DNA of 11,071 bases from positions 1-11,071 of the forward strand of contig CADBPB010000152.1 in assembly GCA_902796525.1 (NCBI GenBank), in the 5' to 3' direction. The notes beneath the pieces are model-generated. The model made no database searches. It was not told the DNA's origin and saw only the letters and a program-made list of their open reading frames with translations. A program made the position numbers and the translations under genes. Positions 6,307-11,071 of the stretch are shown in pieces; positions within the stretch are counted from its first letter, which is position 1, and each line of letters begins with the position of its first letter. Origin of the DNA: an uncultured Erysipelotrichaceae bacterium. GTDB lineage: Bacteria > Bacillota_I > Bacilli_A > Erysipelotrichales > Erysipelotrichaceae.

Positions 6307-6564
6307 ATGAAAGAAGAAAGATCGCAAAAACAAAAAAGACTGTCACATAACAGTCAGATCCTGAGAGTTTTGCTGACAGCCAGAAACTCGCGCAAGATGA
6401 CCCAGCAGGAGCTTGCGGTCAGAAGCGGGATCAATCAGGCCAATATCAGCAAGATCGAGAATGGCGTCTATAATCCGTCTCTGGCGATCATCATCCGTCT
6501 GGCAGACGCCATGGATATGGATCTGCATCTGCAACTTGTTCCAAGAAACGGTCAGTCGTTCTGA
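6307..6564 (+). CDS. Small XRE-family (HigA-like) DNA-binding protein
   Basis: An 85-residue protein with a central helix-turn-helix of the Cro/C1 type at about 31-68: MTQQELAVRSG, then the recognition helix region NQANISKIENG, then NPSLAIIIRLADAM. The C-terminal LHLQLVP strand is typical of HigA-type antitoxins and their solo relatives. The start at 6307 is favoured by AAGGAG 6 bases upstream; an in-frame ATG at 6274 has no such site. No toxin-like gene precedes it, because only 85 bases separate it from sucD. The next gene is convergent, and its 3' end overlaps this one by 13 bases. It is therefore best called an orphan regulator; its targets are unknown. Confidence 0.85.
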   Translation: MKEERSQKQKRLSHNSQILRVLLTARNSRKMTQQELAVRSGINQANISKIENGVYNPSLAIIIRLADAMDMDLHLQLVPRNGQSF

Positions 6565-7358
6565 AGCAGTTCCAGCAGTTCCTCCGTCGGCACGGCATAG
6601 GTCTTGTAACCGGAGATCTTGCGGTTGAATTCGTCGAGCGTCATCGTCACCCGGATACGGATGTCGCCATGATTCGTGACATTGCCATCCGAGAAAGTGA
6701 TGGTGCCATTCACGTGATCGACTTCATCGATGCACATCACGTGGCCATAGGGGTTGGAGATCCCGCTGAGAGACAGGATACTCATGCTTTCGGGTTCGCT
6801 GGACAGCCGGAAATAGTGTTTCAGATTGCCTTCTTCATCATAGTAGGTGTTTGCGGCATAGACCCGATAAGCCACATCCTTGCCGTTGCCTGAGGACATG
6901 TTGCGGGTGGAATTGAAACCATAGACGTCATAGAACCACATCTGGGCAAACAACGTGCACTGATAGGAAGTGGTAGAACCATGGATCAGTCCCTGACGGT
7001 AGAGACTCTGGGCGTGTCTCCAGACCCGGCTGGTGATTCTCTGGCCCAGCGTGTAGTATCCGCTAAACAGGTAATAGTTGCAGTCGCTCTGATAATCCGG
7101 ACGGATGGTGGGATCTTCGATGGCAAATTCTTCGTCAGCGAAGATATCCAAAGAGATGCCCTGATAGTTCCGCAGCTGTATTTCCGCTTCCGCGATCTGA
7201 TCTTCAGGAACGCCTTTCGTGTAAGCGTAGATCATATGCGGCATGACAAAAACCGTGATACATACCAGCAGGAACATAGAACACTTTTGAAGGATATGAT
7301 CAGGAACACGGGTTCCGATATTTAAACGCAATCGCTGCTTCCACATAAGATTTTCCAT
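6552..7358 (-). CDS. Membrane-anchored or secreted CHAP-domain protein (putative cell-wall hydrolase)
   Basis: The 268-residue product has a basic N-terminus (about 7-25), one hydrophobic segment (about 27-46, FLLVCITVFVMP) that is either an anchor or a signal peptide cleaved after IYA45, an unassigned stretch (47-125), and a C-terminal CHAP-like domain. Its pattern is YQCTLFAQMW with candidate nucleophile Cys134, then GHVMCIDEVD with His206, and ITFSDGN with Asn226 as possible third catalytic residue. CHAP enzymes are amidases or endopeptidases that cut peptidoglycan, usually outside the membrane. No wall-binding repeats are seen. The start is uncertain: ATG 7358 lies only about 8 bases after the predicted transcription start, and Met5 (7346) is an alternative. 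Its 3' end overlaps the convergent xre gene by 13 bases, and no terminator is visible. Substrate and activity are unproven. Confidence 0.72.
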   Translation of the reverse strand: MENLMWKQRLRLNIGTRVPDHILQKCSMFLLVCITVFVMPHMIYAYTKGVPEDQIAEAEIQLRNYQGISLDIFADEEFAIEDPTIRPDYQSDCNYYLFSGYYTLGQRITSRVWRHAQSLYRQGLIHGSTTSYQCTLFAQMWFYDVYGFNSTRNMSSGNGKDVAYRVYAANTYYDEEGNLKHYFRLSSEPESMSILSLSGISNPYGHVMCIDEVDHVNGTITFSDGNVTNHGDIRIRVTMTLDEFNRKISGYKTYAVPTEELLELLQND

Positions 7359-7372
7359 AAAGCAACTTTCCC

Positions 7373-7400
7373 ATTATAATACTTTTCCGCCGATTGTCAA
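7373..7400 (-). promoter_or_regulatory. Consensus SigA promoter of the CHAP-protein gene
   Basis: On the minus strand a perfect TTGACA (7395-7400) and a perfect TATAAT (7373-7378) are separated by 16 bases. This is the best promoter match in the window. Transcription should start near 7366-7367, leaving only about 8 bases before the ATG at 7358 or about 20 before the ATG at 7346. It lies back to back with the -10 of the divergent rhomboid gene. Confidence 0.75.
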
Positions 7401-7407
7401 AATGGTT

Positions 7408-7413
7408 TATAAT
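7408..7413 (+). promoter_or_regulatory. -10 element of the rhomboid gene, implying a leaderless mRNA
   Basis: A perfect TATAAT (7408-7413) sits 6 bases before the ATG at 7420, the spacing at which transcription would start on or next to the A of the start codon. No convincing -35 is seen 17 bases upstream (7385-7390 reads TTCCGC), and no Shine-Dalgarno sequence precedes either possible start. The divergent CHAP promoter is only 8 bases away. Confidence 0.4.
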
Positions 7414-7419
7414 CATGTT

Positions 7420-7950
7420 ATGCTGACTTATCTACTGATTCTGATCAACGTGCTGGTCTTTCTCATGATCCGCGCCAACCGGCTGGACGCCAATAAAATG
7501 GCCATGTCCTACTATTCCGTTTCCGTCTGCAGAGAGTATTACCGTCTGCTGACAAGCGCGTTTGCCCATGAAGATCTGTATCATTTTCTTACGAACATGA
7601 TCTCTCTCTACAATATCGGGACAGTCTGCGAGGATGCGTTTGGCAGCTTCAGGATGCTGGCGATTTATTTCATCTCCATGCTGGCAGGCAAATACCTGTC
7701 GATCCTGATCCGCCACAGCAATCATGACGACTATACCTTGTCGCTGGGCGCTTCCGGCGCGATCTCCGGCTTGTTCGGGGCTTATCTGATGCTGATCATG
7801 TATTATTACGGTCTGGAAAGCCTCTCTTATTTTATAAGACCGATCGTATCGATGATCCTGATCTCCATCCTTCCGGGAGTCGATGGGACTTCACATATCT
7901 GCTGCCTCTCCATCGGCATGCTGACGGCATATCTGATGATCCTTTTGTGA
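7420..7950 (+). CDS. Rhomboid-family intramembrane serine protease
   Basis: A compact (176-residue) polytopic membrane protein with the full rhomboid signature. HFLTN (His55-x3-Asn59) supplies the oxyanion/structural residues, GASGAISG contains the catalytic Ser112, and the late GTSHICCLSIG segment contains the catalytic His159. About six hydrophobic helices fit the minimal bacterial rhomboid core, with no extra domains. Rhomboids cut transmembrane segments of other membrane proteins. The start is placed at 7420 because a perfect -10 lies just upstream, so the in-frame ATG at 7402 would precede the transcript. Neither start has a ribosome binding site. It is divergent from the CHAP-protein gene and is followed by a strong terminator. 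The substrate is unknown; an inactive pseudoprotease is unlikely because Ser and His are both present. Confidence 0.85.
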   Translation: MLTYLLILINVLVFLMIRANRLDANKMAMSYYSVSVCREYYRLLTSAFAHEDLYHFLTNMISLYNIGTVCEDAFGSFRMLAIYFISMLAGKYLSILIRHSNHDDYTLSLGASGAISGLFGAYLMLIMYYYGLESLSYFIRPIVSMILISILPGVDGTSHICCLSIGMLTAYLMILL

Positions 7951-7984
7951 TCTGCAGATAAGCGATTTCTCGTTTTGAACGAAC

Positions 7985-8011
7985 AAGGCCATCCTGCGGG
8001 ACGGCTTTTTT
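7985..8011 (+). terminator. Rho-independent terminator after the rhomboid gene
   Basis: The sequence GCCATCC-TGCG-GGACGGC (7988-8005) forms a GC-rich stem with one A/C mismatch, extended by A-T and G-T pairs at its base, and is followed by six Ts (8006-8011). It lies 35 bases after the rhomboid stop and insulates nagB from upstream transcription. Confidence 0.85.
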
Positions 8012-8020
8012 CATGACTGC

Positions 8021-8050
8021 TGTTTTTTATCATAAAAGATGACTTATAAT
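8021..8050 (+). promoter_or_regulatory. Candidate nagB promoter
   Basis: A perfect TATAAT (8045-8050) is preceded, after 18 bases, by a weak TGTTTT -35 (8021-8026). Transcription would begin about 20 bases before the nagB ATG. No clear cre or NagR-type palindrome was found around it by eye. Confidence 0.45.
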
Positions 8051-8075
8051 AATATTGAAAGAAGGTAGAAGTTCA

Positions 8076-8801
8076 ATGATCAATATTATCAAAGTAAACA
8101 ATTACGATGAAGCATCCGATCAGGCTTTTGCGCTGATGAAAGAGTATCTGCAGCCCGGCAAGGTTCTGGGTCTGGCGACCGGTTCCACGCCGCTGGGTCT
8201 CTATGCGAGAATGGTCAAGGACCACGAAGAGAATGGCACTTCTTATCTCGATATCAAGAGTTTCAATCTGGATGAATATGTCGGTCTGGAGATCACCCAT
8301 CCGGAAAGCTATTATGCCTTCATGCATCGCAATCTGTTCGATCATATCGACATCCTGGAAGAGAATGTCCATGTCCCATGCGGGTTAGGGGAAGATCTCG
8401 AAGGGAAAGCCAGGGAGTATGATGAAATGATCGACAGGGATCCGGTCGATATCCAGATCCTTGGCATCGGTTCCGACGGGCACATCGCTTTCAATGAACC
8501 GGGTACGCCATTCGATTCCCTGACGCATGTCACCGATCTGGCAGAATCGACGATTCAGGACAACTGCCGTTTCTTCGACAATGACATCACGAAAGTCCCG
8601 AAGCAGGCTGTGACCCAGGGCATCGGTACGATTATGAAAGCGAAGAACATTATCCTGATCGCTACCGGCGCAAACAAGGCCCAGGCGGTCAGAGATATGA
8701 TCGAAGGACCGATCGATGAAGCATGCCCGGCTTCGATCCTGCAGAAACATCCGAGCGTGACCGTCATCGTTGACGAAGCTGCCGCTTCCTTGCTGAAGTA
8801 G
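8076..8801 (+). CDS. nagB: Glucosamine-6-phosphate deaminase
   Basis: A 241-residue enzyme, the usual size for the short Firmicutes NagB (the E. coli form is longer). It converts glucosamine 6-phosphate to fructose 6-phosphate and ammonia, feeding amino-sugar carbon into glycolysis. Visible motifs are the phosphate-binding GLATGSTPLGLY (32-43), NLDEYVGL with catalytic Asp66, and GIGSDGHIAFNEPG with Asp134, His136 and Glu141, equivalent to the E. coli active-site Asp141/His143/Glu148. RFFDN follows at 165-169. The start at 8076 (MINIIKVNNY) has GAAGGTAG 7 bases upstream; an in-frame TTG at 8055 is not supported. No nagA lies next to it. trxA follows after 57 bases with its own promoter, and no terminator is seen between them. 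Confidence 0.97.
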   Translation: MINIIKVNNYDEASDQAFALMKEYLQPGKVLGLATGSTPLGLYARMVKDHEENGTSYLDIKSFNLDEYVGLEITHPESYYAFMHRNLFDHIDILEENVHVPCGLGEDLEGKAREYDEMIDRDPVDIQILGIGSDGHIAFNEPGTPFDSLTHVTDLAESTIQDNCRFFDNDITKVPKQAVTQGIGTIMKAKNIILIATGANKAQAVRDMIEGPIDEACPASILQKHPSVTVIVDEAAASLLK

Positions 8802-8811
8802 GGCATATCGC

Positions 8812-8840
8812 TTGGTAATTACAGACAATCACGAGATAAT
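8812..8840 (+). promoter_or_regulatory. Promoter of trxA
   Basis: TTGGTA (8812-8817) and GATAAT (8835-8840) are spaced by exactly 17 bases and lie 18 bases before the trxA start, with GGAGGT between. Five of six -10 positions and four of six -35 positions match the SigA consensus. Confidence 0.6.
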
Positions 8841-8858
8841 AAGACCGGAGGTAATCCT

Positions 8859-9167
8859 ATGAAGATCATTAACACAGAAGAATTCAACGAAGTGACGAAA
8901 GAAGGCCTGACACTGGTCGATTTCTTTGCGGACTGGTGCGGTCCCTGCAAGATGCTTGGTCCGATCTTGGAAAAGCTGGATGAAGATTATCCCGATGTGA
9001 CATTCGTCAAAGTCAATGTCGATGACAATATGGAACTGGCTGAAAAATACGGAATCATGTCGATTCCGGCAGTCTATGTCTTTAAGGATGGAGAAGTCCT
9101 GAACAAGATGGTCGGCTTCAGTGACGAAGGCGGCGTGAGGACATTCATCGACGAAACCATCGCGTGA
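8859..9167 (+). CDS. trxA: Thioredoxin
   Basis: A 102-residue classical thioredoxin, a cytoplasmic protein that reduces disulfides and takes electrons from thioredoxin reductase. The active site WCGPC is at 26-30 (redox cysteines 27 and 30), inside the usual LVDFFADWCGPCK context. The cis-proline loop reads MSIPAVYVF, with Ala in place of the common Thr after the proline, a frequent natural variant. The C-terminal gly-rich turn and helix (VGFSDEGGVRTFIDE) are also typical. GGAGGT lies 6 bases before the ATG. It is probably a single-gene unit, flanked by its own promoter and terminator, though read-through from nagB is possible. Confidence 0.97.
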   Translation: MKIINTEEFNEVTKEGLTLVDFFADWCGPCKMLGPILEKLDEDYPDVTFVKVNVDDNMELAEKYGIMSIPAVYVFKDGEVLNKMVGFSDEGGVRTFIDETIA

Positions 9168-9191
9168 TTGTCGCTCAATGATCAGAACCTG

Positions 9192-9220
9192 AATGCGGAA
9201 CGGTAGTTTCCGCATTTTTT
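9192..9220 (+). terminator. Rho-independent terminator after trxA
   Basis: A perfect 9-bp stem AATGCGGAA / TTCCGCATT encloses a 7-base loop and ends in a run of six Ts (9215-9220). It lies 24 bases after the trxA stop. Confidence 0.9.
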
Positions 9221-9229
9221 ATAGTTTCA

Positions 9230-9258
9230 TATCAAAAAGCGCCGAAATAACATATAAT
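9230..9258 (+). promoter_or_regulatory. Candidate promoter of the pot operon
   Basis: A perfect TATAAT (9253-9258) lies 23 bases before the potA GTG. The -35 is weak; TATCAA (9230-9235) is at 17 bases. Because a strong terminator ends just upstream, the pot operon must start in this 60-base gap, which supports the call. Confidence 0.5.
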
Positions 9259-9281
9259 ATATTTATTTGGAGGGCTAGATC

Positions 9282-10859
9282 GTGGAGAAGTTGATTGAAT
9301 TTAGGAATATTGTCAAGAAATTCGATGGTCAGGTGGTTCTGAAGGGAATCAACCTGGATATCTATGAGAATGAATTTGTGACGCTGCTGGGTCCGTCAGG
9401 CTGCGGAAAAACGACGCTGCTGAGAATATTGGGCGGTTTCCTGGAACAGGATGAGGGTTCCGTCATTTTCAATGGCGAAGAGATCAGCACCGTTCCTGCC
9501 TACAAGCGTCCGATCAATACGGTCTTTCAGAAGTATGCGCTGTTTCCTCATCTGAATGTCTACGAGAATGTGGCGTTCGGCCTGAGGATCAAGAAAATGT
9601 CCAACGACCTGATCGAACCGAAAGTCAACAGGATGTTGGAACTGGTCGGTCTGGAAGGCTACCAGAAGAGGAAGATCGATCAGCTGTCCGGCGGTCAGCA
9701 GCAGCGTGTCGCGATCGCCAGAGCCCTGGTCAATGAACCGGATGTCCTGCTGCTGGATGAACCGTTGAGCGCTTTGGATGCGAAACTGCGCAAAGAGATG
9801 CAGCAGGAACTGAAACGGATCCAGGAAGAAGTCGGCATCACCTTCATTTTCGTCACGCACGACCAGGAAGAAGCCCTGACCATGTCAGACAAGATCGTCG
9901 TCATGAAAGATGGAAACATCGAGCAGATCGGCACGCCGACGGAAATATATAACGAACCGGTAAACAGATATGTCGCAAACTTCATCGGCCAGTCCAATAT
10001 CATGGACGGTATCATGAAGAAAGATTATCTGGTCCGTTTCGATGACAAGAATTTTGAATGTGTCGACCACGATTTCAAGCCCAATGAACCTGTCGATGTC
10101 GTGATCCGTCCGGAAGACATCAGGATCATGAAGAAGAGCAAAGGCAAGATGAACGGCCAGGTGATTTCCGTGCTGTTCAAAGGCGTGCACTACGAAGTCA
10201 TCGTCGAAACCAAACGCGGTGTCGCCAAGACGGTCACGCTGCATGTCCTGGGCAACGAAGATGTCTACAATGAGGAAGCGAACGAATATATGTCCGCTGC
10301 CGATTTCTCGATGGATATCGAAGACGTCGATTCGATCACGCCGCAGGATCTGATCCTGAGAGCCAATGCCCAGGCGTGGAAAGGCGATGAAAGCGAAGAA
10401 GAGATTTCGATCAGCGAAGTCATCTACGATATCAAGGCGGAAGCGGGAAAATATCCGGTCGTCTTCAAGACGGCCAACGGCACTTCGGTCGGAGCCGACG
10501 TGAATGTCGTCCAGCCGAAAGTTATCGAGGATGAAAAGGAAAAGATCGGTATCCAGGCGTTCGATGTCTATCGGACGATCGACGAGATCGAGGAATCCAT
10601 GGCGATTTCCGTCGACCTTAAGAACTGGGCAGATGCCTATGCATGGGACCTGGAAACGGAAAACGAGGTCGAGATCGATGACGTCCGTTTCGATTTCGAT
10701 CCGATGGAGATTAAAGAAGGTACCTATGAAGTGACCTTCGTCACCGAAGGACGCACCTACAAGATCCATACGACCGAAAAGCAGAACGAAGGGGATATCG
10801 TTTCGCTTGATTTCGATCCTGATGACATCCATGTCATGGAAAAGAGCGTAGGCCTATGA
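9282..10859 (+). CDS. potA: Spermidine/putrescine ABC transporter ATP-binding protein with enlarged TOBE domain
   Basis: The 525-residue protein starts at GTG with GGAGGG 7 bases upstream. Residues 1-240 are a complete ABC ATPase: Walker A GPSGCGKT (37-44), Q-loop Gln83, signature LSGGQQQ (135-141), Walker B LLLDE (156-160), D-loop SALD and switch His193. The C-terminal regulatory TOBE part starts at about 241-313 ([20 protein letters not shown]) and ends with [17 protein letters not shown] (503-519), as in normal PotA. Between these, about 175 acidic residues (roughly 314-490) are added; ordinary PotA is about 350-380 residues. The insert holds two related repeats (listed separately). PotA powers polyamine uptake with PotB, PotC and PotD. 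The stop overlaps the potB start as ATGA. The reading frame is open throughout, so this is not an obvious error, and the ATPase motifs suggest an active enzyme. Confidence 0.92.
   Translation: MEKLIEFRNIVKKFDGQVVLKGINLDIYENEFVTLLGPSGCGKTTLLRILGGFLEQDEGSVIFNGEEISTVPAYKRPINTVFQKYALFPHLNVYENVAFGLRIKKMSNDLIEPKVNRMLELVGLEGYQKRKIDQLSGGQQQRVAIARALVNEPDVLLLDEPLSALDAKLRKEMQQELKRIQEEVGITFIFVTHDQEEALTMSDKIVVMKDGNIEQIGTPTEIYNEPVNRYVANFIGQSNIMDGIMKKDYLVRFDDKNFECVDHDFKPNEPVDVVIRPEDIRIMKKSKGKMNGQVISVLFKGVHYEVIVETKRGVAKTVTLHVLGNEDVYNEEANEYMSAADFSMDIEDVDSITPQDLILRANAQAWKGDESEEEISISEVIYDIKAEAGKYPVVFKTANGTSVGADVNVVQPKVIEDEKEKIGIQAFDVYRTIDEIEESMAISVDLKNWADAYAWDLETENEVEIDDVRFDFDPMEIKEGTYEVTFVTEGRTYKIHTTEKQNEGDIVSLDFDPDDIHVMEKSVGL
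10290..10775 (+). repeat. Two diverged protein-level repeats inside potA (Ig-like pattern)
   Basis: PotA residues 337-411 and 424-498 align with each other at an offset of about 87-91. The first reads [14 protein letters not shown]...ANAQAW...EVIYDI...[12 protein letters not shown]. The second reads [15 protein letters not shown]...ADAYAW...DVRFDF...[11 protein letters not shown]. The TOBE strand just before the insert ([12 protein letters not shown], 302-313) looks like the last part of each unit. The DNA has diverged, for example around 10362 and 10629, so the duplication is old. The A-x-A-x-AW and G-x-Y-x-V-x-F-x-T pattern resembles Ig-like repeats of bacterial surface proteins; that match is from memory. 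Confidence 0.6.
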
Positions 10860-11071
10860 AAAGCTTCCGAAGACTGGTAAATCCCTATCTGGTATGGGCG
10901 GCGCTGATGATCGTGCTGCCGATGCTGATCATCGTATTCTATGCATTCTCCCAGAAAGGAAATGACGTCATCCCTGTCCAGATGACCCTGGACAATTTCG
11001 TCCGTTTCTTTTCCGACCCTATTTTTATTGAAGTCTTAGGCCGCAGCGTGAAGCTTGCGGTCATCACGACC
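10856..11071 (+). CDS. potB: Spermidine/putrescine ABC transporter permease, N-terminal 72 codons (runs off the window)
   Basis: The frame stays open from ATG 10856 to the end of the window. It begins [20 protein letters not shown], continues with a hydrophobic first membrane helix (about 12-31, ending VFYAFSQ), then a short external region with [11 protein letters not shown], and reaches [11 protein letters not shown] at the edge of the second helix. This is the standard PotB/CysU-type permease start, and the NFxRFFSDP segment is characteristic of polyamine permeases. It overlaps potA by four bases (ATGA) and has no strong binding site of its own, so translation is probably coupled. The signature EAA loop and later helices lie outside the window. 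Confidence 0.9.
   Translation, partial: MKSFRRLVNPYLVWAALMIVLPMLIIVFYAFSQKGNDVIPVQMTLDNFVRFFSDPIFIEVLGRSVKLAVITT

Noticed and set aside
6274..6564. XRE plus CHAP genes as a toxin-antitoxin pair
   Set aside because: The genes are convergent with separate promoters, the CHAP protein has an export or anchor segment, and it does not resemble HigB or RelE toxins.
7951..8075. Possible small RNA or small gene between the rhomboid gene and nagB
   Set aside because: The gap is filled by the rhomboid terminator and the nagB promoter; no open frame with a binding site and no other structure was seen.
9885..10832. Minus-strand open frame opposite the enlarged part of potA (315 codons)
   Set aside because: Considered as a reason for the unusual length of potA. 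Its Asp/Ile/Phe-rich sequence is what the reverse complement of GAT/ATC/GAA codons gives, and no start signal or family pattern was found.
1..11071. Mobile element, prophage, defence island or CRISPR array
   Set aside because: No transposase, integrase, terminal repeats, direct-repeat array or defence-type gene was found; the genes are mostly core metabolism, translation and transport.

Overview
The window is chromosomal DNA from a low- to mid-GC Bacillota (Firmicutes) bacterium. Ribosomal protein S12 has the Firmicutes-type N-terminal insert, ribosome binding sites are strong AAGGAG types, promoters are SigA-like, and the stem-loop terminators carry U-tracts. Coding DNA is close to half GC and the spacers are AT-rich. 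The gene set (ferredoxin-linked 2-oxoacid metabolism, TraX-like membrane protein, rhomboid, potAB) fits a gut-type anaerobe, perhaps Erysipelotrichia, but the class is only a guess. No tRNA, rRNA, CRISPR array, insertion sequence or prophage gene is visible. No stretch over 300 bases lacks a gene.

Layout: (1) 1-720, minus strand: the start of a str-type operon (rpsL, then the first codons of rpsG), with its promoter and a leader carrying two hairpins. (2) 724-1401: a TraX-family membrane protein. (3) 1475-6221: six tightly coupled genes, korD-korA-korB-korC-sucC-sucD. They encode a four-subunit 2-oxoacid:ferredoxin oxidoreductase, almost certainly for 2-oxoglutarate, and ADP-forming succinyl-CoA synthetase. 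Every junction overlaps by 1 to 11 bases, and a hairpin terminator follows. (4) 6307-7950: a small XRE/HigA-like regulator whose 3' end overlaps a convergent gene for a membrane-anchored CHAP-domain protein. That gene is divergent from a compact rhomboid protease gene. (5) 8076-9167: nagB and trxA, each with its own promoter signal. (6) 9282-end: potA and the start of potB, a spermidine/putrescine importer operon.

How the genes work together: the kor-suc operon would turn 2-oxoglutarate into succinyl-CoA plus reduced ferredoxin and then into succinate plus ATP; both steps can also run in reverse. NagB feeds amino-sugar carbon into glycolysis. PotAB imports polyamines.

The most unusual item is PotA. 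It is about 170-180 residues longer than the usual protein because two diverged repeats, resembling Ig-like repeats of bacterial surface proteins, sit inside its C-terminal TOBE domain. Also worth a look are a non-canonical decoding-centre loop in S12, a probable leaderless rhomboid mRNA, and the divergent rhomboid/CHAP pair.
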